64,000 bases of DNA. Origin: Cryptomeria japonica. Lineage: Eukaryota > Streptophyta > Pinopsida > Cupressales > Cupressaceae. The notes beneath the pieces are model-generated. The model worked only from the letters and a program-made list of their open reading frames with translations. It was not told where the DNA came from and did no database searches. Each line of letters begins with the position of its first letter. The first letter of the stretch is position 1. A program made the position numbers and the translations under genes. The stretch is taken from positions 144,391,041-144,455,040 of the forward strand of contig NC_081406.1 in assembly GCF_030272615.1 (NCBI RefSeq), read 5' to 3'. Of the stretch, positions 36,110-47,248 are shown in pieces.

Positions 36110-36495
36110 TGAATGTGCGAGTGACGCACCTTCATCTCCTCATTTGCCTTTGGGATACCTTTTGCAAGATTAAATCCCCATCCCAACACCACCCACTCCA
36201 GCAAGGACTCTAGGTTTAATAGATATTCCCCTGGGATTAGTCTCTACAACACCTTTCACACCTCTTCAACTGTGAGTCCTAGCTCTAGACCCCAAGCCAT
36301 GAGTAGCAAGTAAATGTTCGCTTTGCACCTGTAGCGGTGACCAATGACATCCACCTCTTCTCCTAAAACCAACTAAACTGCTTTTAGAAGCAACAGGTCT
36401 TTAGTGAGAAACATTCTCTCGAGTTTCTTTGGCGGAACAGGACCACGAAATACCGGCATCAGTTTGGAAGATTCCAGGGTGAAATTAGCTTCCAT
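36110..36495 (-). pseudogene. ORF3 of the second short element
   Basis: Starts ATG at 36495: MEANFTLESSKLMPVFRGPV, PPKKLERMFLTKDLLLLKAV, a TAG, LVLGEEVDVIGHRYRCKANI, YLLLMAWGLELG, then after two more stops GEYLLNLESLLEWVVLGWGF. The shared blocks with 17343-18030 are the MEANFTL start, the LGE-V-I--RY--N-Y region, the AW block and the LEWVV block. The C-terminal part is lost in frameshifts beyond about 36110. Function is unknown. Confidence 0.65.
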
Positions 36496-36773
36496 ATCTG
36501 AGCTTTCTGAGAAAATGCAGAGATTTATGATAAAACCAGTTTTAAAGCTGGTTTCACCAACTCGCCAGGTCTATTCATAATTCGTGTGGACATTACGAAA
36601 TTGGCATTGAATGCATGGCTCTCCACCATCACTGTCATTTCAGAGCATGTCGCAATAACTGCTCATTAACTCACACTTGCGTAGGAAAAAACCAGCTTCT
36701 GACAAGGGATTTGAATTTAATGTCGTACTAACTTGGCAGTGCGTCTTAACTCCATTCAATAGTTTTGTTTCTG

Positions 36774-37267
36774 TCATTCTGCCACCTCACCTCCCCTGGC
36801 TCGAGGCCACATTGACAGCTCATTTGTAAGAGTGTTTCCCTCTCTTTTCATGTGTGAGATGCAATAATTATTAAAAAAAAATAGTTTTTCACTTATTATC
36901 TTTATATATTTATCTAATTTCCAGCACGGGGTATGTCCTTTAACCAGATCATGGACAACAATTTGGGAATCACCCTCTAAATGTAATTTCGACACCTTCA
37001 GATTAGCTCCTAAATCAACTACAAGTAAAGCCGCCTGGATTTCCGCCTCATTATTAGTGTCTTCTTGAAGTCTTCTAGCCCCTTTACACAAGACCTTTCC
37101 TTCATCATCACAAGCCACACATCCCACTCCTGAGATCCCTAGATTGCCTTTTGAAGCTCCATCAAAATTTATTTTCACCCACCCCTTCTCTGGTTTTGAC
37201 CATTTAATCGTCTCTCTGTCTAGACGGTCGTTAGCATGATTAACCCTAGGGAACCCATGAACGGGTC
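36774..37267 (-). pseudogene. Plant-type RNase H (RVT_3) of the second short element
   Basis: Open from the first base in the same frame as the 18883 copy: PVHGFPRVNHAND, then IKWSKPEKGWVKINFDGAS with the first Asp, GISGVGCVACDDEGKVL, NNEAEIQAALLVVDLGANL with Glu, and KLHLEGDSQIVVHDLV with Asp. The closing motif reads MKREGNTLTNELSMW, where the usual last Asp of A-D-(E/K)-L-S is Asn. That change would be expected to impair catalysis. It is the least interrupted RNase H in the window. No in-frame ATG precedes the domain. Confidence 0.85.
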
Positions 37268-37282
37268 AAGAGTCTTTGATAT

Positions 37283-38630
37283 TTTTATCAAAATATCAAA
37301 AGGTCAAATATAAACTAGCATATCTATCTTTAAAGGAATATAGGTAAAGTACGTCGAAAAAGTATCATATTTTTTCATTATTCTATTTAAAAAAATATAT
37401 AATATATTATAATTAATATTAAATCATTATTATATTATGACATTGTAATTAATATTAAATTATTATAAGATTACGTTATTAAGTTTTAATATATTCTTGT
37501 TATTATATTTTTTATATTTTTATTAAAATCTTTAGAAAAGAAAAAAACTTTTAGTACAAAATTATTATTATTATATTTCAATTAACCTCTTGACAAAAGC
37601 AAAAAATCTATTTAGACTAATTATTGTTATATTATTATATTGGTGTAAACAAACTAAAAGCAATAAAATTGTTGAAGTGGGAGGATGACATCCAACAAGG
37701 ATGTCAAATTTAATGCTTCTAGTTTTTAGTTACATAGATTTTTGCATCCATTATGTGAGTGTAATACACCTTTGGCGTAATAATATGAATTATAAATTTA
37801 ATCCTAAGGAAGAGGTAACCATGATCTAATGTTAGATTTAGTGAAAATGAACTAAGTGGATCATTTTCTAATCAATTGAAGAGGTTCTAATATTATTAAA
37901 AGGGGATAAGTAAATTGGTTACATACCAATTTCACACACACTTAACCATGATCTAATGTTAAGATTTAGTGAAAATGATCTAAGTGAATAAGTTTCTAAT
38001 CAATTAAAGAGGCTCTAATATTATTTAAAGGGGATAAGTAAATTAATTACACACCAATTTCAATCACACACGCATGCATGTGCACCGATCGATTTATACT
38101 TTAATTCTTGCATGTTGACAAACATGTACTATAAATAAATTTATTAGACACTCCATTTATCACCATAGTAAAGACTCTATCAAGATGATTATTTCAAATT
38201 CCATTAATCTCCTATGACTATTGCATATTTTCATAAATTGATTAGTCATTAGTTGTCAATAGAAGCAATTAGAAAGATTATAAATTTGAGTTAGAAGAAG
38301 CCATTCATAACAAATGACATCTACAAGTTGATTATCTTGAGGTGAATTTACCATTGGAGGCCATCATGGATTTGATAATGGGATAAAATATATTGGGCAT
38401 TGTATGGTGAATCATGTAGAATCAATTCATCAATTAACTTCATTTGTGGGAGAGGGAGAGTTACATCAACTATGATTAAGCTTGAGTAGTTGTTAGTATA
38501 TAGATTTACTTTCTCTAGGTTATGCTTTCTTTAGGGAAGTGTACATAAATTATTGTATATATTTTATTATTGACATGAGTAGAAGATTATTTTTACTGGA
38601 GTTTTATTTCCCTTAGAGGGTTTCTCTATG
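37283..38630. other. AT-rich DNA with a tandem duplication; LTR-like end
   Basis: No gene. The 37749-37776 motif is shared with 19066-19093. Towards 38500-38640, TTTTACTGGAGTTTTATTTC and GGGTTTCTCTATGTGTG resemble the transcribed ends of plant LTRs, so the right part may belong to an older element. Confidence 0.35.
37819..38070. repeat. Tandem duplication, about 126-bp unit
   Basis: AACCATGATCTAATGTTAGA to CACCAATTTCACACACAC is repeated once with small changes. Shared strings include TTTAGTGAAAATGA, CTAATATTATT and AGGGGATAAGTAAATT. Confidence 0.85.
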
Positions 38631-39492
38631 TGTGTAAAATAAAAGGATTGAAATGCAATATTAACAACCTAAAGAACACAAATATCAAACACACACTCAA
38701 GATAAGGACGTTTAAAAATAAGCTAATTGAATAGGAAATAAGCAAGGAAATGCAAACTTCAAGCCTCTTTTGATGAGGATTTGTCCTTTGATTCGATTCA
38801 ATGTGTGCTCACTTTGATTCTTCCAAGAGTACTCAATATAGCTCCATGATGATGCAAATGCAAGATGGTTGATAATGAAATGCAAGATTTAAGCTAAAAT
38901 GGATGCAAATTGTAGACTCAAAGTGGCATGATAACTTGGCTATGGAATGAGAGTGATGATTAAATAGAAATGGAGAGGAATGTGAGGGTGCTTGAAAATG
39001 AAACACTTGTCTTCTTTGAGGACAAGTGACAATGCAAAGGATGACACATGGAAGGGAAACCGAGTATCAATTTGGGAGAAAGGACACCCAAATTTAGATT
39101 CTTTTCCTATTATTAAAAATAGGAATGTGCACATATTTAGGATAAGGTTGGTTAAGAACCAAGGGTTAGTTAGTGGGTTGGGAATCTTAGAGGAATAGTT
39201 AGAGGGAGGTTAAGTTTAGGAGCAATGGGCTCAAATTAGAATTAATTAGAATTATTTAATTCAAATGGGATGATAAAGAAGAAAAGGACAAGTGAATTAA
39301 ATAAGACAAATTAATTTATTTGTCTTATTTAATAGAAGGGGAAGTTAATTAATTAAATGAACAAGGGGGATTCACTATATAATTAATAGGATATAACTTA
39401 ATTAATTAAATAATACATAATTATTTAATTAACAAATGCGAATAAGATGAATAAATTTAATTAATATAATTAATTAAATTTAGATGTCTACA
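38631..39492 (-). repeat. 3' LTR of the minus-strand Gypsy element
   Basis: It ends on the + strand as TGTCTACA at 39492, directly before the inverse polypurine tract. It is full of TTAATTAAATAA runs like the LTR at 3677. The left edge (TGTGTAAAATAAAAGG near 38631) is approximate. Confidence 0.6.
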
Positions 39493-39506
39493 TTTTGCCC
39501 CTCTTT
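39493..39506 (-). promoter_or_regulatory. Polypurine tract (minus strand)
   Basis: TTTTGCCCCTCTTT on the + strand is AAAGAGGGGCAAAA on the element strand, identical to the core of the tract at 3662-3676. Confidence 0.75.
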
Positions 39507-40564
39507 ACAATGGCACTAGAATAGCATTAGTGCAAAGAAAAACAAGATGCGGGTACCTCAAAAAAAAGGAGCAATAATATGCCCCAAATGGAAGGAAAAA
39601 GTGGTAGTCGATTAAAGTCGATAGACGAAGGAGTTAGTGATGCCCTCTTGAGAGGGTGCACGGGAAAATGGAGGATCTGACAATGTCTCAAAAGAAACAT
39701 TTCCCCAAGGGACAAGGTGAAAGACAATGCAAAACAAAGCCTAGGGAAGAAAATGACACTTGAAAAGGAGTCCATAGGAAGAAACGATACAAAAAATGGT
39801 CTTGAAGGGATCGGGATGATAAAAATTAGGGTTTAGAATGCCTTATATTAGCAAATTTGAAAATTTACTATTCACTTTTACCACGCTAAAGAAATAAAAA
39901 TAGAGCCTAGGAAGCACTTTAGCACATTTGAGAGCTTATTTATGCACAAATGAGATGGCAGTAAGAGATGCACCAAGGTACCGAGTGGATATTGTGGTGA
40001 GCATGAGGCAATCTCGATGACCTGATAGAGAGGTGAGTACCCAAAAATCAAATCTCCACAATTATTACTCATTATTTAGCTAGAAATTGGGTTAGAAAGC
40101 ACATTCTTGTCAGATCGTGTTCCGCAAGAATGACTGCGAAAGTGGTGGGAATGCATTCTCACTGATCGCAAAAAAAGGCGAGTTTAGGGTAGGGCAAAGA
40201 GGGGGTTTGGGAGTGCGGTCTTGCAAGAGCAAGAGTGCATGAAGGAATGGAGGGAATACACCCCCATGGATTAAGGAACAATGAGAACACATTCTTGTGG
40301 GGTAGACTATGGGTAGACCAAGTTAGATAGCAGGAATGCAATCCCACAGGTGCTAACTAGGTAGGGATGCAATGTCCATACATTTGATTGAATGATAGCG
40401 AGATAGCGATGAGAAATGGTGGGAACACCATAAAAGGGAAAAACGATGAGAACACCACCAAAAATGGTGGGATTACCACTTATAAGAAAATGGGAGGGAC
40501 TTAGAAGAAATGTTAGTTAGGAGGATGACTGACATGTCTTGTGGATTTGATGTAGTGGAGCATG
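39507..40564. other. Spacer between PMD and 3' LTR
   Basis: No gene. It holds degenerate repeats such as GGGAATGCA, GAATGCAATCCCAC and GAACACCA(C/T) with opposite-strand ATTCTTG strings (about 40090-40480). This is the position occupied by the two tandem arrays in the 1-4300 element, but the repeats differ. Confidence 0.45.
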
Positions 40565-42502
40565 GATATCCTACTGGGTCGAGATTAAAGATTAACTATG
40601 TTGCACGTGGTGGATCAATTTGGAGTAGCAGAGTGGGTGAGGATAGATGCGATTGGCTTAGGTTACTTGGCTAGCTACCCCACATCCAGGCACATATGGC
40701 GATGATCACAACTTTAGTGGAGCGAGATAATGACCTTTCACCTTCCTCCAAATGAGATGTAAGTGAGAATAGAGGATGTCTACAAGATCCTTAGATTATC
40801 AATTCACAGATCATGGGTGATCATTGAGAGGATAGCATAACAAGAGGCAATACAAATGCTGGCAGGAGCAGATGTTCCACTTCATCATGGCCATCTTCTG
40901 CAGACACCTATAGGAAGACACATATATTTATTCATTTATGCATTGATCAACAGATACATTCTACTAGATAGAGGAGGGATATCAATGGTGTTGGGGACAA
41001 TTCAAGTGGTAATTAAGGTAGTGGACACAAGGCGACTGATGGCATAGGGCTTTTTGGTGTTTCTTGAGCTATATAGGGAGTTGCATGACATCTACTATCA
41101 TACGAGGATGAGTTTTAGATATGTGATGTTTCTATAGGTGTGGGTGTGAGAGCACATCGTTTTCACATGGCCAATGGGGAGAGTGGAGAGGAGGGCAAAG
41201 GAGCCTATGGTATATAGCTAGAGGAAGGGGTTGTATTATGAGGGGTAGATGATGTAGACCATTGGCGGAGATGTAGGGGGTCAGATGGAGAACATATATG
41301 GGGATAGTAGGCTAGGTGGAGGATCTGAGACACATCCCATACATGATCACACCCATCTACATCATAGGCCACTAAGAGTATATGGTAGAGAGATACCAAC
41401 TAGATAGGGGTAGATGATGTAGACCATTGGAACAAGGCGTTGGACATGATAGATATAGAGGGATCACATGGAGACCTTATATGGGGATGGTAGGATAAGT
41501 GGAGGATCCAAGACACATCTCATACATGATCATACCCATCTACATAATACACCACTAGGAGTATGTGGTAGAGAGATACCAACTAGACAAGGTTAGGTGG
41601 CAGTTTGACTTTGTAAAGGATGTGCTTGAGCCAGAGCACATTTCAGGTATAATACACAAGAGAGAGTGTCAGAGTTTGGTCTAGCACTGTCAAGGGTGAG
41701 ATTGATTACTGCATGGACTAGGATGACCCCTATGACATGGGATCCACAAGCAAGATAGGAAAATCCAGGAGTGACAGATGCCTACATAGCACGGTGAGTA
41801 CATTAAGTGCCTCAATTAGTGGAGAGATCAAGATTGGCACCACTTGGGGTGTGACTAAGGGAGGCATAGGCGAGATGCATTAGGGTAGATAGATACTTCC
41901 TAGTGTAGAGGCTTAAGAGAGCAGTATCAACAATGTTGAGGGTGAGGGGGGTGCCAGTGGCACCAAGGAGGAGAGAAGCGAGGGTACCTAGGAGGAGGGT
42001 TAGAGGTGCAAAATAGGATTTTAGGACAAGGATTGGAGGAGATGACAAAGGATAGGGAAATGAGGCGCTTTTAGCCTTGGAAATATATGAGGGTTCATAG
42101 GCACCATTGCAAGTACTAGACACAACACCACAAGAACCACCTAGGATAGGGAGCTGTCAAAGGAGACGAGGTAGAAGAGAGGTATAGGGTGAGGGTTTGA
42201 TAACACAAGTGGACCTAGCAAAATAGATACAGTCTCCATAGGAGGATTTAGCATGGGTAGAGTAAATATATAGGGATGTATTGACAAAAAGATATTCCCT
42301 GTGACAAGAGAGGGATGTGCTAGCACAAGAGAGAGAGATTAGTTATGTGAGGACATGGATCAGTTGTAGGGGGAGACAAATAGATTGAGGAGGGAGAGGG
42401 ATGATGCTATAGCTACCAGGGATGCTCTAAAGCAGTCTAGGCAAAGGATAGAGGAGAGGATCAACATATACCAATGGGAGAGAGATGAGGCAAGGAGGAT
42501 TG
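40565..42502 (+). pseudogene. Degenerate PMD ORF, N-terminal part
   Basis: Homologous in order to 422-2395: TFHLPPNEM-VRIEDVYKIL around 40735-40795, a middle part with stops, then FLELYRELHDIYYH, WV-EHIVFTWPMG near 41080-41185, and a VERYQLDKVRWQF block near 41570-41620. A Gly/basic linker and an Arg/Glu-rich coiled coil (about 42390-42502) complete it. Stops of all three kinds and frameshifts are frequent, so this copy is older than the other. The ORF stops at 42502 where the Copia element begins and continues at 49620. It is antisense to the Gypsy pol. Confidence 0.7.
41246..41594. repeat. Tandem duplication of 165-183 bp inside the PMD remnant
   Basis: TAGATGATGTAGACCATTGG begins at 41246 and again at 41411. 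TAGAGAGATACCAACTAGA ends the units near 41404 and 41587. The second unit carries about 18 extra bases. No equivalent duplication is seen in the other PMD copy. Confidence 0.8.
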
Positions 42503-43762
42503 TGTTAGGATAACTGGTGAACAACTAAGAGGGGGGGGGGGTGAATCAATTGTTAACAAATTATATCAATTAATCCACTTAATAACCTTTAACTTGATTA
42601 AGTACTGGTAAAGAAGAAACATATACTGATAAAAAATACAACTTAACAATTACATAGATAATCAATACAAAGAAACCATACCACATAACACCATGATTTG
42701 TACGTGGAAAACTCAAAAAGGGAAAAACCATGGTGGCAAGCCTACCCACAATCAGATGATACTTCTATCAAAAGTATGTGGTACAATGAGGGGCCTGCAC
42801 ATGCAGGAAGGCACACTGTCTAGAGCGTACTGCTCATTACAAAAGATCCTCATTGACTATAGAGAGGTTACAACCACCTCAAGATAAATGGACAAAAATC
42901 GAGAGCAATGAACTACTAGAGATAGCATCTACCATGCCTGATTATAGTCCCGGTTAAGCTCAATATCAGAGGCCTTTGACCTTTTCCTTAATCTCAATTC
43001 GATCACCTATGATCGACCAAATATCCTTTGCATATGATAGTTCATTTCAAGACCATGACACTTATTACACATTCCCATACCATTATCTACAATGAGATCT
43101 TACATCATTTTATATCAACCCTAAGGCCTAAACCAATTAAGTCAGCCACCTTAAAGATATTACAATAAGATCATTACATAACTCCATATCAAAATGATAT
43201 GCCATGTCGACTTAAGACCAAAACAACAATAGCCAATCCATAGAACATCTCCAAACGTCTCGATAATGTGTATAGTACACGTTAACATGATACTGGTCCA
43301 TAACCTAAATAGGCACCCGACCTATTCTGGGTCCACCATGCTAAAGAAATGTCTTCAAGCTGTTTGAAGCACAATCAAAGAACATCTTCAGCATCCTGAA
43401 ATCCATGTAGAAGTCACACCAACACCACTTATGCATCCTATCAAGATTCCTCAGTAAAAGCTCTACTGGTAAAACCTTAAACCAATGTCGGTAAGGGTTT
43501 ACAAGAGTGTATGATAGCATCCAATCACCAAGTCAATACAAATGACCAAAACATGCTCTAGGAGCATGTAACACATAAAATCAGACATACTCCATTGATC
43601 CAAACATGCCAGAAGTGTCCAACAGATAGTCTCTTCTATCGGTAACACTAGATTTTCTACCGGTAACCAAAACCTGTCTGTCGGTAACCAACCATAACAA
43701 CTAGTGTTGACATCAATGACAAAACATCAATGCAACACATAATAAATTCATCTATAATTCCA
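42503..43762 (-). repeat. 3' LTR of the Copia element
   Basis: On the + strand it starts TGTTAGGATAACTGG and ends ATAATTCCA. About 1260 bp, partner of 48350-49616. A G10 run occurs near 42532. A purine tract (AAAGGGG on the element strand) follows at about 43773. Confidence 0.88.
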
Positions 43763-44203
43763 AAAATCATCCCCTTTGGCATTGATGGAAACACTAGACG
43801 TGAAAAACATCTAAGTACCAAGAAATGCCAAACAAGTCTCCCCTGGTGGAAGACAATCAATAATCTCTTAAAAATCAATAACTCTCCCCCTGTGAATGAT
43901 ATCTCTGTAAAGTTATGAAATTATTTTTCACATCACTATCTCTCCCCCTTTGACATCAATGCCATAAATCTGACACAAATATCAAAGCAAGAATGTAAAC
44001 CTCTGAATCTCAAAGCTGACTACTCCCCCTAAGTAGTAGCACCACTCATCAGTACCATAATTAATAGTATCTTTGATAATGCATGCCAGATTGATGACAA
44101 ACTGCATCAATCAAGTCTCCATTGGAGGGGCAAAAATCCCTAACCTGTCTTTCAAATACTCAAATGATTCTTTAGACAGTGGTTTAGTGAATATATCTAC
44201 AAT
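43763..44203 (-). other. Copia 3' untranslated region with repeated polypurine tracts
   Basis: Between RNase H and the 3' LTR, several CTCCCCC(T) strings on the + strand (about 43875, 43940, 44025) give GGGGGAG tracts on the element strand. Only the one nearest the LTR (CCCCTTTGG, about 43771) is well placed for priming. No additional protein is seen. Confidence 0.55.
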
Positions 44204-45797
44204 CTATTCTTTCGTGTTCACATAAACTAATTTGATTTCCTTTCCTTCTACCTTGTCCTTCAGAAAGTTATACTTTATTGATATATGCTTAGTCTTAGAG
44301 TGAAATGTCAGATTCTTAGACATGTCAATAGCTGCAAAGTTATCATAGTAGATAACTATCAGTTCACTATAATTTACCCTGATATCCTTCAACCTTCATC
44401 CACAAGACTTGAGTGCAATTAGTTGATGCTGCAACATATTCAACTTCTGCAGTAGATAAAGAAATGCATGACTATTTTTTGCTGATCCATGAAACCAGTT
44501 TCTTTCCAAGAAAGAAAGCTCCACCAGAAGTGCTCTTCTTGTCATTAGTATCTACTACCCAATCTGAGCCAGTATATGCACATAAAGTGAAATCATCAAT
44601 TATAGAATACCACGAGCTATATTCTGTTGTTCCTTGCAAATACCAGAATATCCTCTTTACTGCACATTCATGATTTTCTTTAGGATTACTTTGATATCTA
44701 GAAATAATACTTACTACATTCATAATATCCTGGTCTAGTCTGAGTTAAATATAGCAAGCCACCATTCATAGACTTATACCTTGTCAGATTTACCGGTGTA
44801 GAAGTATCCTTGATAGATAATTTCTCAATTGTCATCATAGGAGTGCTTACCGGTTTGGAATTATCCATACCAAACTTCTTCAACAATTCCCTCAGATACT
44901 TAGTTTGACAGATAAAGATGCCTTTGTCAGTTTGAGTAATCTGCAAACCTAAGAAAAAATTCATCTCACTAATCATGGACATTTCAAATTCATTCTTCAT
45001 GTTGTTAGCAAATTCCATGCACAAATTATCTTCTCCTTCAAAAAAGATATCATCAAAAAATACTTCAATAATCAAAATATCATCATCAGTAATTTTATAC
45101 TATAAATTACTATCAACAATGCCTTTAGTAAAACCAAGCTTCAAAAGATATTTATCCAACCTTGCATACCAAGCTCTAGGAGCTTGTTTCAATCCATATA
45201 AAGCTTTCTTCAATCTGCAAACCATATCATTATCATATATCAGTGAAAATCCACCAGGTTTCTCAATGTATACTTATTCTTCAAGTTCACCATTAAAAAA
45301 TGCACATTTAACATCCATTTGATAAACCTTATAGTTCTTATAAGCTGCATAAGCAAGAAATAGTCTAACATCTTCAATTCTATCTACAGGTGCAAATGTC
45401 TCACCATAATAAATTCCTTCCATTTGAGAATATCCTTTACAAACCAATCTAGCCTTGTTTCTTACACTTGACCATCCTCATTCAGTTTATTCCTAAAAAC
45501 CCCTTTAGTTCCAATAACATTCTTATTTTTAGGCCGAGGAACTAAAGTCAAAGTTTCATTTTTCTCTATCTTATCTAATTCTTCTTCCATAGCCTTTAAC
45601 CAATGTTTATCCTTACAAGCTTTAATAGCAGATGCCAGTTCAATTAGGAAAATGAGACATACCTCTTCATTTGTCAGTCTTCTTCTTGTCATAACTCCCT
45701 TATTCTTGTCCCCAATGATTTGATCTTCAAAATGATTTAATCTTACATACCTTGGTGTCTTCTGAACTTTAGGTTCACTGCTATGCTCATCAGTCAC
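44204..45797 (-). pseudogene. Copia reverse transcriptase and RNase H
   Basis: It begins with the RT N-terminal block HWLKAMEEELDKIEKNETL and LVPRPKNKNVIGTKGVF (45660-45470), then a broken central part. The catalytic region reads VFFDDIFFEGEDN near 45050, where Copia RTs normally have YVDD; both Asp remain. MNFFLGLQITQTDKGIFICQ and KPVSTPMM follow. RNase H runs from about 44723: YTGSDWVVDTNDKKSTSGGAF with Asp, later IYYDNFAAIDMSKN and KHISIKYNFLKDKV. Stops and frameshifts are spread throughout. Confidence 0.85.
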
Positions 45798-45937
45798 AGT
45801 TGAATTTTATGATTGTACCAGTGTAACTATTTCAGTTTCTTATACTGGTTGAGGCATTGTCAATTCAATTATGATCATTTCCACCGCCAGTTCCCTGTCA
45901 TATGATATAGACCGATTTCTGAATTTCTCATCCACTT

Positions 45938-47248
45938 TTACATTAGCACTCTCACAATTTTCTGCAATCTTTTGTTATAACATCTATATGCTTTTCTTTG
46001 AATTGAATAACCAAGAAATATCCCTTCATCATATCTAGGATCAAGCTTTCCAATTGAATCATCTCTTTTGATATAACATTTACTTCCAAAAATTCTGAAA
46101 TATTTAACAGTAGGTGTATGTCCAAACCATAATTCATAAGGGGTCTTACCAATTTCACCTTTTATGTGAACTCTGTTGAATGTGTAGACTGTTGTACTCA
46201 CTGCTTCTCTCTAGTAGATGTGAGGCAATTTGACTTCCATCATCATAGATCTTGCTACATCCAAAATGGTTATGTTCTTTCTTTCCACTACTCCATTCTG
46301 CTGAGGAGTCTGAGGTGCAGATAATTGTCTCCTAATTCCATTTGTCTCGCAATAACTGTTAAATTCATGAGAAGTGAACTCACCGCTTTGATCTGATCTT
46401 AGACATTTGATTTTCAATCCAATTTCTGTTTCAACCTTTGCTTTAAAGATCTTGAATTTCTCAAAGGCTTCAGAATTCTCCCTAAGAAAAGTCACCCACA
46501 TCATTCTAGAATAGTCATCAATAATCAACATGAAATACCTATCACCTTGAAAGCTTCTAGTCCTCATTGGACCACATAAGTCAGTGTGAATCAAATCAAG
46601 TACATCATTATATTTATCATGTATGCTCTTAAAAGAAGTACCAACTTGCTTTCCCAATTGACATTCCCTACATACCAGATTATGAGGCTTCATAATCTTA
46701 GGTATATCTCTAACTGCCTTAGCTAAACTGATCTTAACAATACAATCAAAATTAACATGACACAACTTCTTATGCCATAACCAACTCTCATCAATATGAG
46801 CAATCAAACATGTCTTATTACCAGTGTTCAAACGAAAGATGTTACCTCCAGTCTGAATACTAGTTGCAATCTCCAAACTAGTCTTGTTAATGATTTTGCA
46901 AATTCTATCTTTAAACTGAAGTTGGAAACCCTTGTCCACCAATTGACCAACACTTAAAAGATTATGCTTTAAATCTTCTACATAATAGACATTGTCAGTA
47001 TTATTCTTACCATCCAAAGAAATAGTACCTCTACCTTTGATCATACATGCTTTGTCATTTCCAAATCTGACTTGACTGCCATTGTATTCTTGCAGGGATA
47101 GAAGTTTTCCTTTATCTCCAGTCATATTATGTGAGAATCCACTATCAATTACCCATTCATCCTTATCTTCAACTTTTGCTGCCAGGGATTTTTCTTCATT
47201 CATGATAGCCGGTTCCGGTTCATCTTCCTTTAAAGCATAGAACACCAA
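45938..47248 (-). pseudogene. Copia protease and integrase
   Basis: Protease: WVIDSGFSHNMTGD near 47155 keeps the catalytic DSG. The GAG-pre-integrase zinc region reads WLWHKKLCHVNFDCI with CRECQLGKQ. The integrase core retains the D-D-E triad in LIHTDLCGPM, LRSDQSGEF and QQNGVVERKN. The C-terminal part (46201-45938) shows KTPYELWFGHTPTVKYFRIF and FLGYSIQRKAYR after a TAG near 46211. The first 345-codon stretch is the longest open frame of any element here, which suggests relatively recent loss of function. Confidence 0.9.

Larger units (their letters stand above)
35401..37267 (-). mobile_element. Second short LINE-type element: RNase H plus ORF3
   Basis: A perfect 15-bp target duplication AAGAGTCTTTGATAT flanks it at 35386-35400 and 37268-37282. 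On the minus strand it begins GACCCGTTCATGGG exactly at the duplication, encodes RNase H and then ORF3, and ends TTTTACCGATAAAAA with a short A-rich tail. It is 1867 bp long, with no endonuclease or reverse transcriptase. The start coincides with that of the 14652-18883 element. The duplication and tail fit target-primed reverse transcription by a LINE. Confidence 0.88.

Noticed and set aside
35730-36112. Two + strand open frames of 63 and 122 codons
   Set aside because: They are antisense to the ORF3 region of the minus-strand LINE-type element; no domain, and the opposite strand has homology to two other copies.
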